Positions 8,346 to 17,700 of a stretch of DNA of 64,000 bases are shown in pieces. The notes beneath the pieces are model-generated. The model did not search any database. It worked only from the letters and a program-made list of their open reading frames with translations, and had not been told where the DNA came from. Position 1 is the stretch's first letter, and each line of letters opens with the position of its first letter. This stretch comes from Paenibacillus taiwanensis DSM 18679 (GTDB taxonomy: Bacteria; Bacillota; Bacilli; Paenibacillales; Paenibacillaceae). The translations under genes and the position numbers were made by a program. The stretch spans positions 1 through 64,000 of the forward strand of contig NZ_AULE01000024.1 of the NCBI RefSeq assembly GCF_000425125.1, given 5' to 3'.

Positions 8346-9334
8346 CGACGGGATTTGTCACAGAGAAAGGGATTGCCAAAGCCACAGACCGCATATCATT
8401 AAGCGTGGAAAAGGGCAAAACCCTCTGCATCGTAGGCGAATCCGGCAGCGGCAAGAGTGTTGCCTCGTTATCTATTATGCGGCTGGTCGATTATGCCGGC
8501 GGCACGATCTTTGAAGGCAGCATTCGTTTTAATGGAGATGATTTGGCTGCCAAATCACAGAAGGATATGATTAATATTCGCGGTGAGCATATTGCGATGA
8601 TATTTCAAGATCCGATGTCTGCGCTTAATCCTGTCTTTACGATTGGTGATCAGATCGCGGAAAGTCTTCAATTGCATCAGCGAATTAGTCGCCCAGAGGC
8701 TTGGCGGCAAGCGATTGATATGCTGCAAATGGTCGGAATACCGGACCCGGAGCTGCGGGCTAAGCAGTATCCGCATGAAATGTCAGGCGGAATGCGGCAG
8801 CGGGTCGTAATTGCGATGGCGTTGGTGTGCAAGCCTGCGCTGCTTATTGCCGATGAGCCTACGACAGCACTTGATGTAACGGTGCAAGCGCAAATTCTTG
8901 AACTGCTGCGACGTTTACAGGATGAGCTAGGAATGGCGATAGTGCTTATTACCCACGATATGGGGGTAGCAGCAGAGATGGCAGACCGGATTGCGGTCAT
9001 GTACGCAGGGAAGATTGTGGAAGAGGGAACCGTATTGGATATTTTTGATCACCCGTCACATCCTTATACGATTGGATTGCTTAATTCCATCCCAGGATTA
9101 GAGGGCACACGAGGTGAGGAGTTGTATACGATCCCAGGAACGATACCTAGCATTAATAATCTACCAGCAGGCTGCCGCTTTAACCCTCGCTGTGTAAAGG
9201 CGGAAGACAGATGTCGTCACCAAGAGCCGGGATTAAATGAATATCGAACCGATCATCATGTTGCCTGTTGGCTGTATAGCTCTGAGGGAGCAAGGAACAC
9301 AGCTGGTTCCGCGTCGGAGGTGAACCACTTATGA
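8312..9334 (+). CDS. Peptide ABC transporter ATP-binding protein, OppD/DppD family
   Basis: A cytoplasmic ATPase of 340 residues. Walker A GESGSGKS is at 43-50, the Q-loop [10 protein letters not shown] at 98-107, the signature MSGGMRQR at 157-164, Walker B LLIADEP at 177-183, and the switch histidine in LITHDM. The C-terminal oligo_HPY extension carries four cysteines (CRFNPRC and downstream CRHQEP, HHVACW), seen in DppD-type subunits. The start is supported by AGGAGGTTACAGCAATG inside the end of the permease gene. It pairs with the next ATPase to drive import. Confidence 0.93.
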   Translation: MAGKLLEIQNLTTGFVTEKGIAKATDRISLSVEKGKTLCIVGESGSGKSVASLSIMRLVDYAGGTIFEGSIRFNGDDLAAKSQKDMINIRGEHIAMIFQDPMSALNPVFTIGDQIAESLQLHQRISRPEAWRQAIDMLQMVGIPDPELRAKQYPHEMSGGMRQRVVIAMALVCKPALLIADEPTTALDVTVQAQILELLRRLQDELGMAIVLITHDMGVAAEMADRIAVMYAGKIVEEGTVLDIFDHPSHPYTIGLLNSIPGLEGTRGEELYTIPGTIPSINNLPAGCRFNPRCVKAEDRCRHQEPGLNEYRTDHHVACWLYSSEGARNTAGSASEVNHL

Positions 9335-10329
9335 CACAGCAGCCACTTATCGATGTCCGTAATCTTAAAAAATATTTTCCCATCAAGACAGGACTGTTTA
9401 ATCGGGTAGTCGGTCATGTAAAGGCGGTAGACGATGTTACCTTTGGTATTCATCAAGGGGAAACCTTTGGACTTGTTGGCGAATCCGGCTGTGGGAAGTC
9501 AACGCTCGGGCGAGCCATTTTGCAGCTGCAAAAGCCGACGAGCGGGGAAGTTTTGTTCGACGGGCGTAGTGTTCAGCAAATGAATGCAAAGCAATTACGT
9601 CATTTGCGACAGGATATGCAAATTATTTTCCAAGATCCGTTCGGGTCACTTAATCCACGGTTTCATATTCGAGATATTATTGGAGAGCCCTTACGTGTTC
9701 ATCAACAAGTATCGGCTGCGGAAATTGATAAACGAGTCGTGGAACTGATGGAGCTTGTTGGTCTGGATGCAACAAGACGTAATCGTTATCCGCATGAGTT
9801 CTCAGGCGGACAGCGGCAGCGTATCGGTATCGCCCGGGCCATCGCGTTGAATCCACGCTTTATTGTAGCAGATGAAGCGGTGTCAGCATTAGATGTGTCC
9901 GTCCAGTCGCAAGTATTAAATTTATTAATGAAGCTCCAAAAGGAACTCGGATTAACGTTCCTCTTTATTGCGCATGGACTAAATGTGGTCCGTCATATAT
10001 CAGACCGCATTGGCGTGATGTATTTAGGCAGGCTCGTAGAAGTTGGGCGCACGGAGGAACTGTTTGCTAATCCGCGGCATCCTTATACCGCGGCACTGTT
10101 ATCCGCGATCCCGCGTCCTTCTCCGCATCGGAAGCAGGAGCGGATTGTACTGCAAGGAGATGTTCCCTCTCCTGCCAATCCGCCGGCAGGTTGCCGCTTC
10201 CATCCGCGCTGTATTTATGCGCAGGACAAGTGTCGCGTCCTATCACCAGAACTTGTTACGTTGGCATCAGAACACCAAGTTGCTTGCCACTATCCATTGG
10301 AGGCACTTTCACATTCAGAAGTTATTTAA
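9331..10329 (+). CDS. Peptide ABC transporter ATP-binding protein, OppF/DppF family
   Basis: The second ATPase of the heterodimer, 332 residues. Walker [10 protein letters not shown] is at 50-58, then [11 protein letters not shown], the signature FSGGQRQR, Walker [13 protein letters not shown], and a C-terminal oligo_HPY region with cysteines (CRFHPRC, DKCRV, HQVACH). The residue after the switch histidine is Gly (FIAHGLNV) where the family usually has Asp (AHDL), and the copy in the second transporter here has AHDL. It overlaps the upstream gene by four bases. It ends the operon; a hairpin follows about 130 bases later. Confidence 0.92.
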   Translation: MTQQPLIDVRNLKKYFPIKTGLFNRVVGHVKAVDDVTFGIHQGETFGLVGESGCGKSTLGRAILQLQKPTSGEVLFDGRSVQQMNAKQLRHLRQDMQIIFQDPFGSLNPRFHIRDIIGEPLRVHQQVSAAEIDKRVVELMELVGLDATRRNRYPHEFSGGQRQRIGIARAIALNPRFIVADEAVSALDVSVQSQVLNLLMKLQKELGLTFLFIAHGLNVVRHISDRIGVMYLGRLVEVGRTEELFANPRHPYTAALLSAIPRPSPHRKQERIVLQGDVPSPANPPAGCRFHPRCIYAQDKCRVLSPELVTLASEHQVACHYPLEALSHSEVI

Positions 10330-10460
10330 TTGCGGGCTAGCATCCAGATGTGCAGGCCTAAGATTAGGCTGAGATATCAAGTAACATGTACTAGGTAATA
10401 AGTAATGTGTAAATGTGTATTAGGTGTTAAGAGGAAGGTGTCACGTAATTAGAAATAACA

Positions 10461-10504
10461 AACAAGCCTTTGGAGGATCAGTAGTGATCGTCCAAAGGCT
10501 TGTT
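10461..10504. terminator. Convergent terminator hairpin
   Basis: A 14-bp stem (AACAAGCCTTTGGA with TCCAAAGGCTTGTT) with a further inner GATCA/TGATC stem lies between the transporter operon (+) and the converging Xre-cupin gene (-). The T run is short. Confidence 0.7.
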
Positions 10505-10551
10505 GTATGAATCGGGCTGCAAGCAGTTAAGCTGAAACATTGGTCAGTGAA

Positions 10552-11130
10552 TTAGATGGACGTCTTTGTAGTGGTGACGTTTGAATACAAAATCGCAACG
10601 GATATTTCGCACACCTCGTTTGTGTTGTTTTGATACACGTGCCCCGCATCAGCCGAGAAGGAAATCGCATCTCCCTTCTCTAACGTACTGGTCTCCGGCC
10701 CGATCTCCAGTGTGAGCGTACCTGAAAACACCGTTATGGACTCAATGACACCAAGCCCATGCGGTTCAGAAACGTAAGCGCACCCAGGTAATAGGCGCGC
10801 ACGGAAGGTCTCCATTGAAATACCAGGCGCCGCATAAGTATTATGAGCTTCAAAGCGCTTGTTGTCCTCTCGAAACTGGGGCTGATCGTCTGCACGCACA
10901 ACTTTTAATGAAGGATTTTCAAGAATAAACGCCGTCAATGGAACCTGTAGTCCAGATGCAATCTTCCAAAGTGTGGCTACCGTCGGGTTGGAGGTGCCGC
11001 GCTCGATTTGTCCTAGCATTGGCTTACTTACTCCAGTGAGCTCAGCTAGATCATCGAGTGTCATGTTTAGCTGTTGACGATAGTGGCGGAGCCGCTTGCC
11101 AATTCGATCTGAAATAAGGTCTTTTTCCAT
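10552..11130 (-). CDS. Xre-family regulator with C-terminal cupin domain
   Basis: 192 residues from the ATG preceded by GGAGGTAATT; an in-frame ATG four codons earlier overlaps that site and is less likely. The N-terminal helix-turn-helix is at about 9-63 (MTLDDLAELTGVSKPMLGQI then GTSNPTVATLWKIA). The C-terminal cupin_2 barrel is at about 110-180 and includes LLPGCAYVSEPHG, ITVFSGTL, LEKGDAISF and HVYQNN. Such proteins are one-component sensors that bind a small ligand or metal in the cupin. The gene is divergent from azlCD across 150 bases, so it probably controls that pair. The ligand is not evident. Confidence 0.85.
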   Translation of the reverse strand: MEKDLISDRIGKRLRHYRQQLNMTLDDLAELTGVSKPMLGQIERGTSNPTVATLWKIASGLQVPLTAFILENPSLKVVRADDQPQFREDNKRFEAHNTYAAPGISMETFRARLLPGCAYVSEPHGLGVIESITVFSGTLTLEIGPETSTLEKGDAISFSADAGHVYQNNTNEVCEISVAILYSNVTTTKTSI

Positions 11131-11210
11131 AATTACCTCCATTAAATGACGATATGATTAATAATAAACAGACACCTCAAAAAATGATTATATTTAGTCA
11201 ATAAAATGGG

Positions 11211-11240
11211 TTGACCGTTCCTTTAAGTATGCTATATTAT
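11211..11240 (+). promoter_or_regulatory. Probable sigma-A promoter of azlCD
   Basis: TTGACC (11211-11216) is followed after 16 bases by TATATT (11233-11238), about 45 bases upstream of azlC. It lies in the divergent region shared with the Xre-cupin gene. Confidence 0.55.
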
Positions 11241-11281
11241 ATCTTGGCAGTTATTATAGCATATCAAGGGAGAAGTTACGG

Positions 11282-11992
11282 ATGGCGGGCTATGTATCAT
11301 CTAGAATAACAAAAGATGTCCCCTCGCGAAAAGGGTTTGTGAAGGCGTCTTTTGATGTGTTTCCGCTTGCACTCAGCGTATTTACGTATGGGCTGGCATT
11401 TGGAGCGCTTGCAAACAATGCTAATCATTTCACGTTATGGGAAACGGTTGCAATGTCAATGTTTGTGTTTTCCGGAGCAGGACAATTTACCATCTTGTCT
11501 TTGCTTCAGCAGGATGCTACGTTATGGGCGATTGCCATCAGTACGTTTCTAATAAATGCCCGATATGTTATTTATGGCTTGTCGTTAGGTCGGGATTTAG
11601 ATGATTGCCGGCGGGGACATCTGTTATGGATGTCACATATTATTACAGATGAGAGCTATAGTGTAGGCACGATACAAGCACAGGAGAGTAAGCTTAGCGT
11701 AAGTTACTTTGCTGGGGCAGGCATTATTGTGTTTCTGTCATGGATATTAAGCTCAGTTGCAGGGTATCAGCTAGGTGGCTTGATTCAAGACCCGACGCGA
11801 TATGGTCTTGACTTTGCCTTTACGGCTGCTTTCCTTGGCCTCTTGATTGCGCTGTTGAAGCAGCGCAGCCACTACCTGGCTGCGGCATTAGCGGTTATTG
11901 CATCAGTAGTGGCATACCAATGGGTTGGCACATCTGGCGCTGTATTTGCCGGAGCTGTTGCTGCGTTTGTAGTAGGGGTGAAATCGAAATGA
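11282..11992 (+). CDS. azlC: AzlC-family branched-chain amino acid exporter, large subunit
   Basis: A membrane protein of 236 residues with the AzlC pattern: FPLALSVFTYGLAFGALA near the N-terminus, SGAGQF (about 60-65), and NARYVIYG (about 89-96), followed by several hydrophobic helices. AzlC works with the small AzlD subunit to export branched-chain amino acids or their analogues, as known from Bacillus subtilis. GGGAGAAG precedes the ATG. The last codon overlaps azlD (ATGA). The usual B. subtilis regulator is AzlB (Lrp type); here the divergent neighbour is an Xre-cupin protein instead. Confidence 0.9.
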   Translation: MAGYVSSRITKDVPSRKGFVKASFDVFPLALSVFTYGLAFGALANNANHFTLWETVAMSMFVFSGAGQFTILSLLQQDATLWAIAISTFLINARYVIYGLSLGRDLDDCRRGHLLWMSHIITDESYSVGTIQAQESKLSVSYFAGAGIIVFLSWILSSVAGYQLGGLIQDPTRYGLDFAFTAAFLGLLIALLKQRSHYLAAALAVIASVVAYQWVGTSGAVFAGAVAAFVVGVKSK

Positions 11993-12306
11993 TATCCTCA
12001 ACCTTATTAGTAGTCATTTGTGTAGCCGCTGCTGCTACCTATTTGACCCGATACCCAAGCTTTGCGCTTAGTCGCTATATCAAGATGTCACCTGACATCG
12101 AAAGAGGTTTCCGTTACGTACCCATCGGCGTGTTTGCCGCGCTAGTTGCGCCTTCTATCTTTTACCATCCTACAGTTGACGGCAAAATAGAATGGGCATT
12201 TTACATTGCTGTGCTGGTAGCTGCGGTTACTTCGTGGCTTGCGAAGAGTCCGTTGTGGGCGATGGTGACAGGTGTACTGATTATCGCCTTACTACGTATG
12301 TTATAG
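11989..12306 (+). CDS. azlD: AzlD-family small subunit of branched-chain amino acid exporter
   Basis: A 105-residue protein with three or four hydrophobic segments. The family motif TYLTRYPSFALS is near residues 17-28 and RYVPIGVFAALVAP at about 42-55. The start ATG overlaps the azlC stop as ATGA; a longer upstream open frame exists but would run inside azlC and is not needed. It is the partner of AzlC in the same membrane complex. A clear terminator follows. Confidence 0.88.
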   Translation: MISSTLLVVICVAAAATYLTRYPSFALSRYIKMSPDIERGFRYVPIGVFAALVAPSIFYHPTVDGKIEWAFYIAVLVAAVTSWLAKSPLWAMVTGVLIIALLRML

Positions 12307-12346
12307 GTATAAATTCGAAATAACTAGTTGCTTTTATAAATAAGAT

Positions 12347-12381
12347 AACCTTGGTCAGCGTGAGCTGCCAAGGTTTTTTTT
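12347..12381 (+). terminator. Intrinsic terminator after azlD
   Basis: AACCTTGG plus CAGC pairs with GCTG plus CCAAGGTT around a GTGA loop, followed by eight T residues. Confidence 0.88.
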
Positions 12382-12511
12382 GCTGGCGTGCAACCCTCCG
12401 CCCAAGCTGTTGGTTATCGCTTGACCCTGCAAGAAGCTAAAAATCTGCACCTTCCGATTGCAGTCTATATGCTGATATAATAAATAGAGATGAATTGAGG
12501 TGATCTTCAAA

Positions 12512-12778
12512 ATGGCAAAAGCTAATAATAAGCGTCCTGCCCCATATGCAAAGTCTGTTTCGGAAGAGAAGCCGGCCACACTTAAAGACTTGCTCCGTCC
12601 CGAAGTGTTAGACAAGTTAAAGGCGCAGTCTGAAGAACTTAAGGCAACAGCGGCGAAGCAGAAGGATGACGAGCGGAAGCGACTGGAAGAAGTCCGCAAA
12701 GCAGAGCAAAAGCAGCTAGACAACAACTTCGAATATTTGCTCAATAACAGCAGTATGGACTGGCGCAAGCATAAGTAA
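12512..12778 (+). CDS. YqkE-like protein (DUF3886)
   Basis: An 88-residue, highly charged protein. It begins MAKANNKRPAPYAK, has LKDLLRPEVLDKLKAQSEEL in the middle, and is rich in Lys/Glu with a predicted long helix (about 25-75), then NNSSMDWRKHK at the end. This matches the DUF3886/YqkE family found across Bacillales, whose function is unknown. GAGGTGATC lies before the chosen ATG; a GTG four codons earlier sits inside that ribosome site and is rejected. It is a single gene with no operon partner. Confidence 0.8.
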   Translation: MAKANNKRPAPYAKSVSEEKPATLKDLLRPEVLDKLKAQSEELKATAAKQKDDERKRLEEVRKAEQKQLDNNFEYLLNNSSMDWRKHK

Positions 12779-12851
12779 GCTGCCGCATGCTAGTACGAAG
12801 AAGGGGTTGCCTGCTATGCGTCTCTACTTTGTAGGTGACCCCATCTGGCTG

Positions 12852-13193
12852 TCAGGGGCGAATCGTAACGCGGGTCCCGACGGGGACGATGCTCGCCAAC
12901 TGCAATACGTCAGAATTGTACATGCGGATACACCCGTGAGACACCAGTTGTCCGATGGAAGAAGGATCATTGGTACCGTGGATGCCGTAATGAGGCTTCG
13001 ATAATCCCATCCAAAATGCACCAAAAGGTCCGCCTGGATTTGGCTGCTTGTTAATAATGACATAATCGCCTACAGGGGTTGACGTCACCATCCTGCCAAT
13101 GCCTACTGGAAAACCACGGATCACAATGTTATTGTCCAGCAAATATAACCTTCGATCGGATAAATCCACAATAATGCGGTAATTCGGCGGCAT
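12852..13193 (-). CDS. Small L,D-transpeptidase (YkuD domain)
   Basis: A 113-residue protein made of a bare YkuD catalytic domain. The catalytic motif [10 protein letters not shown]-(x)5-HGCIRMYN (about 71-91) includes the His and the nucleophilic Cys, and [14 protein letters not shown] at the start is typical. YkuD enzymes form 3-3 crosslinks in peptidoglycan. There is no signal peptide, LysM domain or membrane segment, so how it reaches the wall is unclear; proteins of this minimal size exist in Paenibacillus. Start: AAAGGAG then 8 bases to ATG. A GTG three codons upstream overlaps the ribosome site. Confidence 0.88.
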   Translation of the reverse strand: MPPNYRIIVDLSDRRLYLLDNNIVIRGFPVGIGRMVTSTPVGDYVIINKQPNPGGPFGAFWMGLSKPHYGIHGTNDPSSIGQLVSHGCIRMYNSDVLQLASIVPVGTRVTIRP

Positions 13194-13376
13194 ACAGGTC
13201 ACTCCTTTAATTGCAGTGTATGTGAGCGGGAGTATCTCGGTTTAGGCGGATGGTCTTTACCATAGGATAAGAAATTATCCCATCTTCTATTGTCAGATGA
13301 GGATGAAGGGGATAAACATCATGCGGTCGTCTTATGCTTGATCCTTGAAATAAGGAAAATCAAATGGGAGAGGGGG

Positions 13377-14213
13377 ATGAAATTGACCCGTGTTTTTAAG
13401 AAAATAGGTCATTTCATTTTGCTAGCTGTTATCGTGCTTAGTTTGTCCTCCTGTAATGGTATTCCGTTGTTAAACAGCACCGCTGTTGATGTGCAAATGA
13501 ATGCCAAGGTTACAAACGTTAACACGGTGTCCATCCAGGCGTTTAGTGCCAATATAAAGGTTGCGGCCACGAACGTGGAGGAAGCAAAGGTTCATCTTAC
13601 TGGGAACATAAGTGGAGATGAGAAGGAATTAGAACAGCTGCTTCATGTAGATGCTGAAGGGACGAGTCTAAATATTCAGATGCAGCATTCAAACGGCTTA
13701 TTAGTTACCGCTAACGATCTTATGCTGGATATTGAGCTACCAAGTCGTCACTACGCACAATTATCTGTTCAGACCTCTTCGGGTAATATTGACTTGCAGC
13801 GACTGGAAGTCGATCACTTAAATACGCGTGCATCCTCAGGAAACATCAAGATTGAGCAGTTTGAAGGGGAGAAGTTCAAAGCAGAGTCAAGTTCCGGTAA
13901 TATTGAAGTGGATAAGTTGGCCGCGGATGCATCTATCCAAGCCTCTTCAGGAAATATAAGTGTCGATTTAGAAAAGGTCGGTAAACCGTTGACAGCGGAG
14001 ACGACTTCAGGCAATGTGACGATTACGGTGCCTAAAGACGCTAAGGCGAGAGTGAAGGCGGATACCAAATGGGATAAGATGCAAATAGACGCTCCATTTA
14101 CAATTACAAGTCAAGATAAGCGACACGTTGAAGGTATTTTGAACAATGCGTCAGCTGATGACGCTTCATTTTACGTAAAAACGACATCTGGAAAATTTAG
14201 CCTCAAGCAATAA
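13377..14213 (+). CDS. DUF4097 beta-roll lipoprotein
   Basis: 278 residues from the ATG after GGGAGAGGGGG; the frame is open further upstream without a ribosome site. The lipobox LSSC places the lipidated Cys at 26. The C-terminal half contains six copies of a (T/S)SGN(I/V/F) repeat spaced about 20 residues apart (SSGNIDL, SSGNIKI, SSGNIEV, SSGNISV, TSGNVTI, TSGKFSL). This predicts a right-handed beta-helix or roll as in DUF4097/LiaG-like proteins. It probably sits on the outer face of the membrane, where family members are linked to envelope stress. No partner kinase or regulator is next to it. Confidence 0.82.
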   Translation: MKLTRVFKKIGHFILLAVIVLSLSSCNGIPLLNSTAVDVQMNAKVTNVNTVSIQAFSANIKVAATNVEEAKVHLTGNISGDEKELEQLLHVDAEGTSLNIQMQHSNGLLVTANDLMLDIELPSRHYAQLSVQTSSGNIDLQRLEVDHLNTRASSGNIKIEQFEGEKFKAESSSGNIEVDKLAADASIQASSGNISVDLEKVGKPLTAETTSGNVTITVPKDAKARVKADTKWDKMQIDAPFTITSQDKRHVEGILNNASADDASFYVKTTSGKFSLKQ

Positions 14214-14260
14214 ATTTATCATTACATATTAATGATGTCAGGGATAGATTCTCATCGAAT

Positions 14261-14306
14261 AACCTTTCTGTAAAGCATCGTTTCGGTGCATAGAAGAAAG
14301 GTTTTT
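14261..14306 (+). terminator. Intrinsic terminator
   Basis: AACCTTTCT pairs with AGAAAGGTT, with a partly paired interior, followed by TTTTTT. Confidence 0.82.
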
Positions 14307-14504
14307 TGACGTGGTGTCAAAAATCGGGAACTGGATAAAGTTACCCCTGTTTATAAAATGTTATCCCTTTCACTGTAGCGGATATTCATTGAAAATAAAA
14401 GTATAAACGGCCGCCTAGCGTCTACTCATCGCACGCCCCCCAGCTCATACATCTAGGTGGTGTCTCCCTTTTACCAAGTATGCATGACTCTAGCACAAAC
14501 ATTT

Positions 14505-14519
14505 ATGTAATCGCTTACA
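14505..14519 (+). promoter_or_regulatory. cre site (CcpA operator) upstream of the chitinase gene
   Basis: ATGTAATCGCTTACA matches every fixed position of the catabolite-responsive element consensus WTGNAANCGNWNNCA. It lies about 236 bases before the chitinase start codon. Repression of chitinase by preferred carbon sources is expected from known CcpA biology; the promoter itself was not identified. Confidence 0.7.
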
Positions 14520-14699
14520 ACGGCTTGTCCCGACGACTCCCTTTTTATATATTTTCAAGTCTGATGCTAATCAGCCCGTTTGCTTGACGAACTGCGTTAA
14601 CAGGTTTGTCGGAGTGAACAGGCTGCTGCATATAAGCGGCGAACTCTTTTGCCGCCCAATCAACCTAGGAGGTGATGTGGACTTACACTACTTTATTTT

Positions 14700-14725
14700 G
14701 TTGTTGTTCCAAAAGGAACGACAAC
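14700..14725 (+). promoter_or_regulatory. 5'-UTR hairpin just before the chitinase ribosome site
   Basis: GTTGTTGTTCC pairs with GGAACGACAAC (one G-U pair) around AAAA, ending 18 bases before the AAAGGAGG. Its position suggests an mRNA-stabilising or translation-modulating element. The rest of the 14307-14754 gap holds the cre site and nothing else recognisable. Confidence 0.5.
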
Positions 14726-14754
14726 GTGTATTACAACTACAAAGGAGGAATTTA

Positions 14755-17700
14755 ATGATGTATGCTCCAACGGCCTTGATTCGTAAATCTGCCGTTACGT
14801 TACTCGCTTTTGCCATGATGTTATCTGTATTGGTTGCTTCTTTTGTCCCTGCACAGACGGTGTCTGCTGCTTCGTCTTACAAGGTTATCGGTTATTATCC
14901 TTCTTGGGGAGCGTATGGTCGGAATTATCAAGTGAGTTCTATTGATACGACTAAAGTAACACATATCAACTACGCTTTTGCAGACATTTGCTGGAATGGG
15001 CGTCACGGCAATCCAGATCCTACAAGTCCAAATACGCAAACGTGGGCTTGCCAAGATGCTAACGGCAATATTAACGTACCAAACGGGACAATTGTGCTCG
15101 GTGATCCGTGGATAGATGTGCAGAAGAGCTTTCCTGGAGATAAATGGGATGAGCCTGTCCGCGGTAACATTAAACAATTAAATTTACTCAAGCAAGCCAA
15201 TCCGAACTTGAAGACGATTATTTCTGTAGGCGGCTGGTCATGGTCAAACAGGTTCTCTGATGTAGCGGCAACCGCTGCGACACGAGAGGTGTTTGCTAAC
15301 TCGGCTGTTAACTTCATACGGACATACAATTTTGACGGGGTAGATCTCGATTGGGAATATCCTGTTGGGGGAGGCTTGATTGGCAACAGCGCTCGTCCTG
15401 AGGATAAACAAAATTATACGTTGCTGCTGCAGACAATTCGGGAAAAACTGAACGCCGCAGGAACAGCTGATGGCAAGCAGTATTTGCTTACGATCGCTTC
15501 TGGTGCTAGCCCAACCTATGCAAGTAATACAGAACTTGGGCAGATTGCCAATGCTGTAGATTGGATTAACATTATGACTTATGACTTTAATGGCGGATGG
15601 CAAAAGATGAGTGGACATAACGCGCCGCTTTATTATGATCCGCAGGCCACAGCAGCCGGTTTGCCTAATGCGCAAACTTTTAACGTAGTAGAAGGGGTTC
15701 AAGGACATTTGAATGCAGGTGTTCCTGCAAGTAAGATTGTGCTTGGCATGCCCCTATACGGTCGCGGGATGGGCGGATGTACGGATGCAGCGAACGGCCA
15801 ATATCAACAATGTACGGGCGCTGCGCAGGTAGGCACATGGGAGAAGGGATCGTTTGATTTCTACGATCTTGAGGCGAACTATATTAACAAAAATGGATAT
15901 GTACGTTATTGGAACGATGCTTCGAAAGTTCCATACTTGTACAATAAATCAAATAAAACTTATATTTCATATGATGATGTGGAGTCATTTGGATACAAAG
16001 TTAGCTTCCTGAAGTCGAAAGGCCTTGGTGGAGCGATGATTTGGGATTTAAGTGGCGATCGGAATAAGACGCTGCAAAATAAATTAGTTAACGACTTGGG
16101 TGGAGGTGGAACGCCACCAGACGTGACCCCGCCAACGGCACCAAGCAACGTAACAGTTGTATCCAAGACGGCAACTAGCGTTAACTTGAGCTGGACGGCC
16201 TCGACAGACAATGTAGGTGTAACCGGTTATACAGTCACCTATGGCACCAATACAGTAAACGTCACAGGAGCTAGCGCCGCCATAACAGGATTAAGCGCAA
16301 ATACTGCATATACATTTGCAATTGCAGCGAAGGATGTGGCAGGCAACGTGTCGCCGGCAGCAACGATACAAGTCACTACTGACAGTGGAAGTGTGCCTGA
16401 TGTGACCCCACCAACGGCACCAAGCAACGTAACAGTTGTATCCAAGACGGCGACTAGCGTCAACTTGAGCTGGACGGCCTCGACAGACAATGTAGGTGTA
16501 ATCGGTTATACAGTCGCCTATGGCACCAATACAGTAAACGTCACAGGAGCTAGCGCCGCCCTAACAGGATTAAGCGCAAATACTGCATATACATTTGCAA
16601 TTGCAGCGAAGGATGCGGCGGGCAACGTGTCGCCGGCAGCAACGATACAAGTCACTACGGATGCAAACAGTGGCGGTGTATGTGCGCCTGCGTGGGATGC
16701 AGCAGCTGTATACACAGGTGGCAATCGCGTAACTTACAGCGGTAAAGTGTATGAAGCAAAATGGTGGACGAAAGGTGATCGTCCAGATCAAGGCGGAGAC
16801 TGGGGTGTGTGGAAGCTAATCGGTCCATGCAGTTCGACGCCAGCGCTCATTGAGCCTACGGAACAGTTAGAAGCAACAGGAGCAGCAATAGTTGGAGGAG
16901 CGGGCATTTCGCCCGCTTTTCTGTCCCTTTCAAGCAAATCCGCACTAGCAGAGCCAGTTACAGCTGCGCTGCCAGCCGACAAAAAAGTGCTTGTCGGCTA
17001 CTGGCACAACTTTGATAACGGCTCCGGATTTATCCGTCTGCGTGATGTCTCGCCTAATTTTGATGTAATAAACGTTTCCTTTGCTGAGCCAGTGAGTGGT
17101 CCATCGGGAGGGACGATAGGCTTCACGCCATACAACTACACAGTGTCGGATTTCAAAGCTGACGTGAAATATTTGCAAGCACAAGGCAAAAAGGTGTTGA
17201 TCTCCATTGGTGGTGCAAATGGTCAAGTACAGCTTGTTTCAGAACAAGCCAAAAATAATTTTGTAACTTCAATGACAAATATTATAACTACGTATGGTTT
17301 TGATGGTCTTGATATCGACTTCGAAGGTCATTCTTTATATTTGAATGTAGGGGATAAAGATTTTCGAAGCCCGACTACACCAGTCATTACGAATTTGATT
17401 GCAGCTGTACGAAGCTTGCACAGTCACTTTGGGGATTCCTTTATGGTGACGATGGCACCTGAGACGTTTTTTGTTCAAGTAGGTCACAGTTTCTATGGTG
17501 GCAATGGAAATGGGATCGATAGCCGAGCAGGCGCATACTTACCCGTTATTTATGGATTGCGTGATGTATTAGATTGGCTGCAAGTCCAGCATTATAATTC
17601 TGGGCCGATTACGGCATTAGACGGCACCTACTACAATATGGGGGATGCGGACTTCCACGTAGCAATGGCTGATATGGTATTAAGTGGCTTTACAGTTGCC

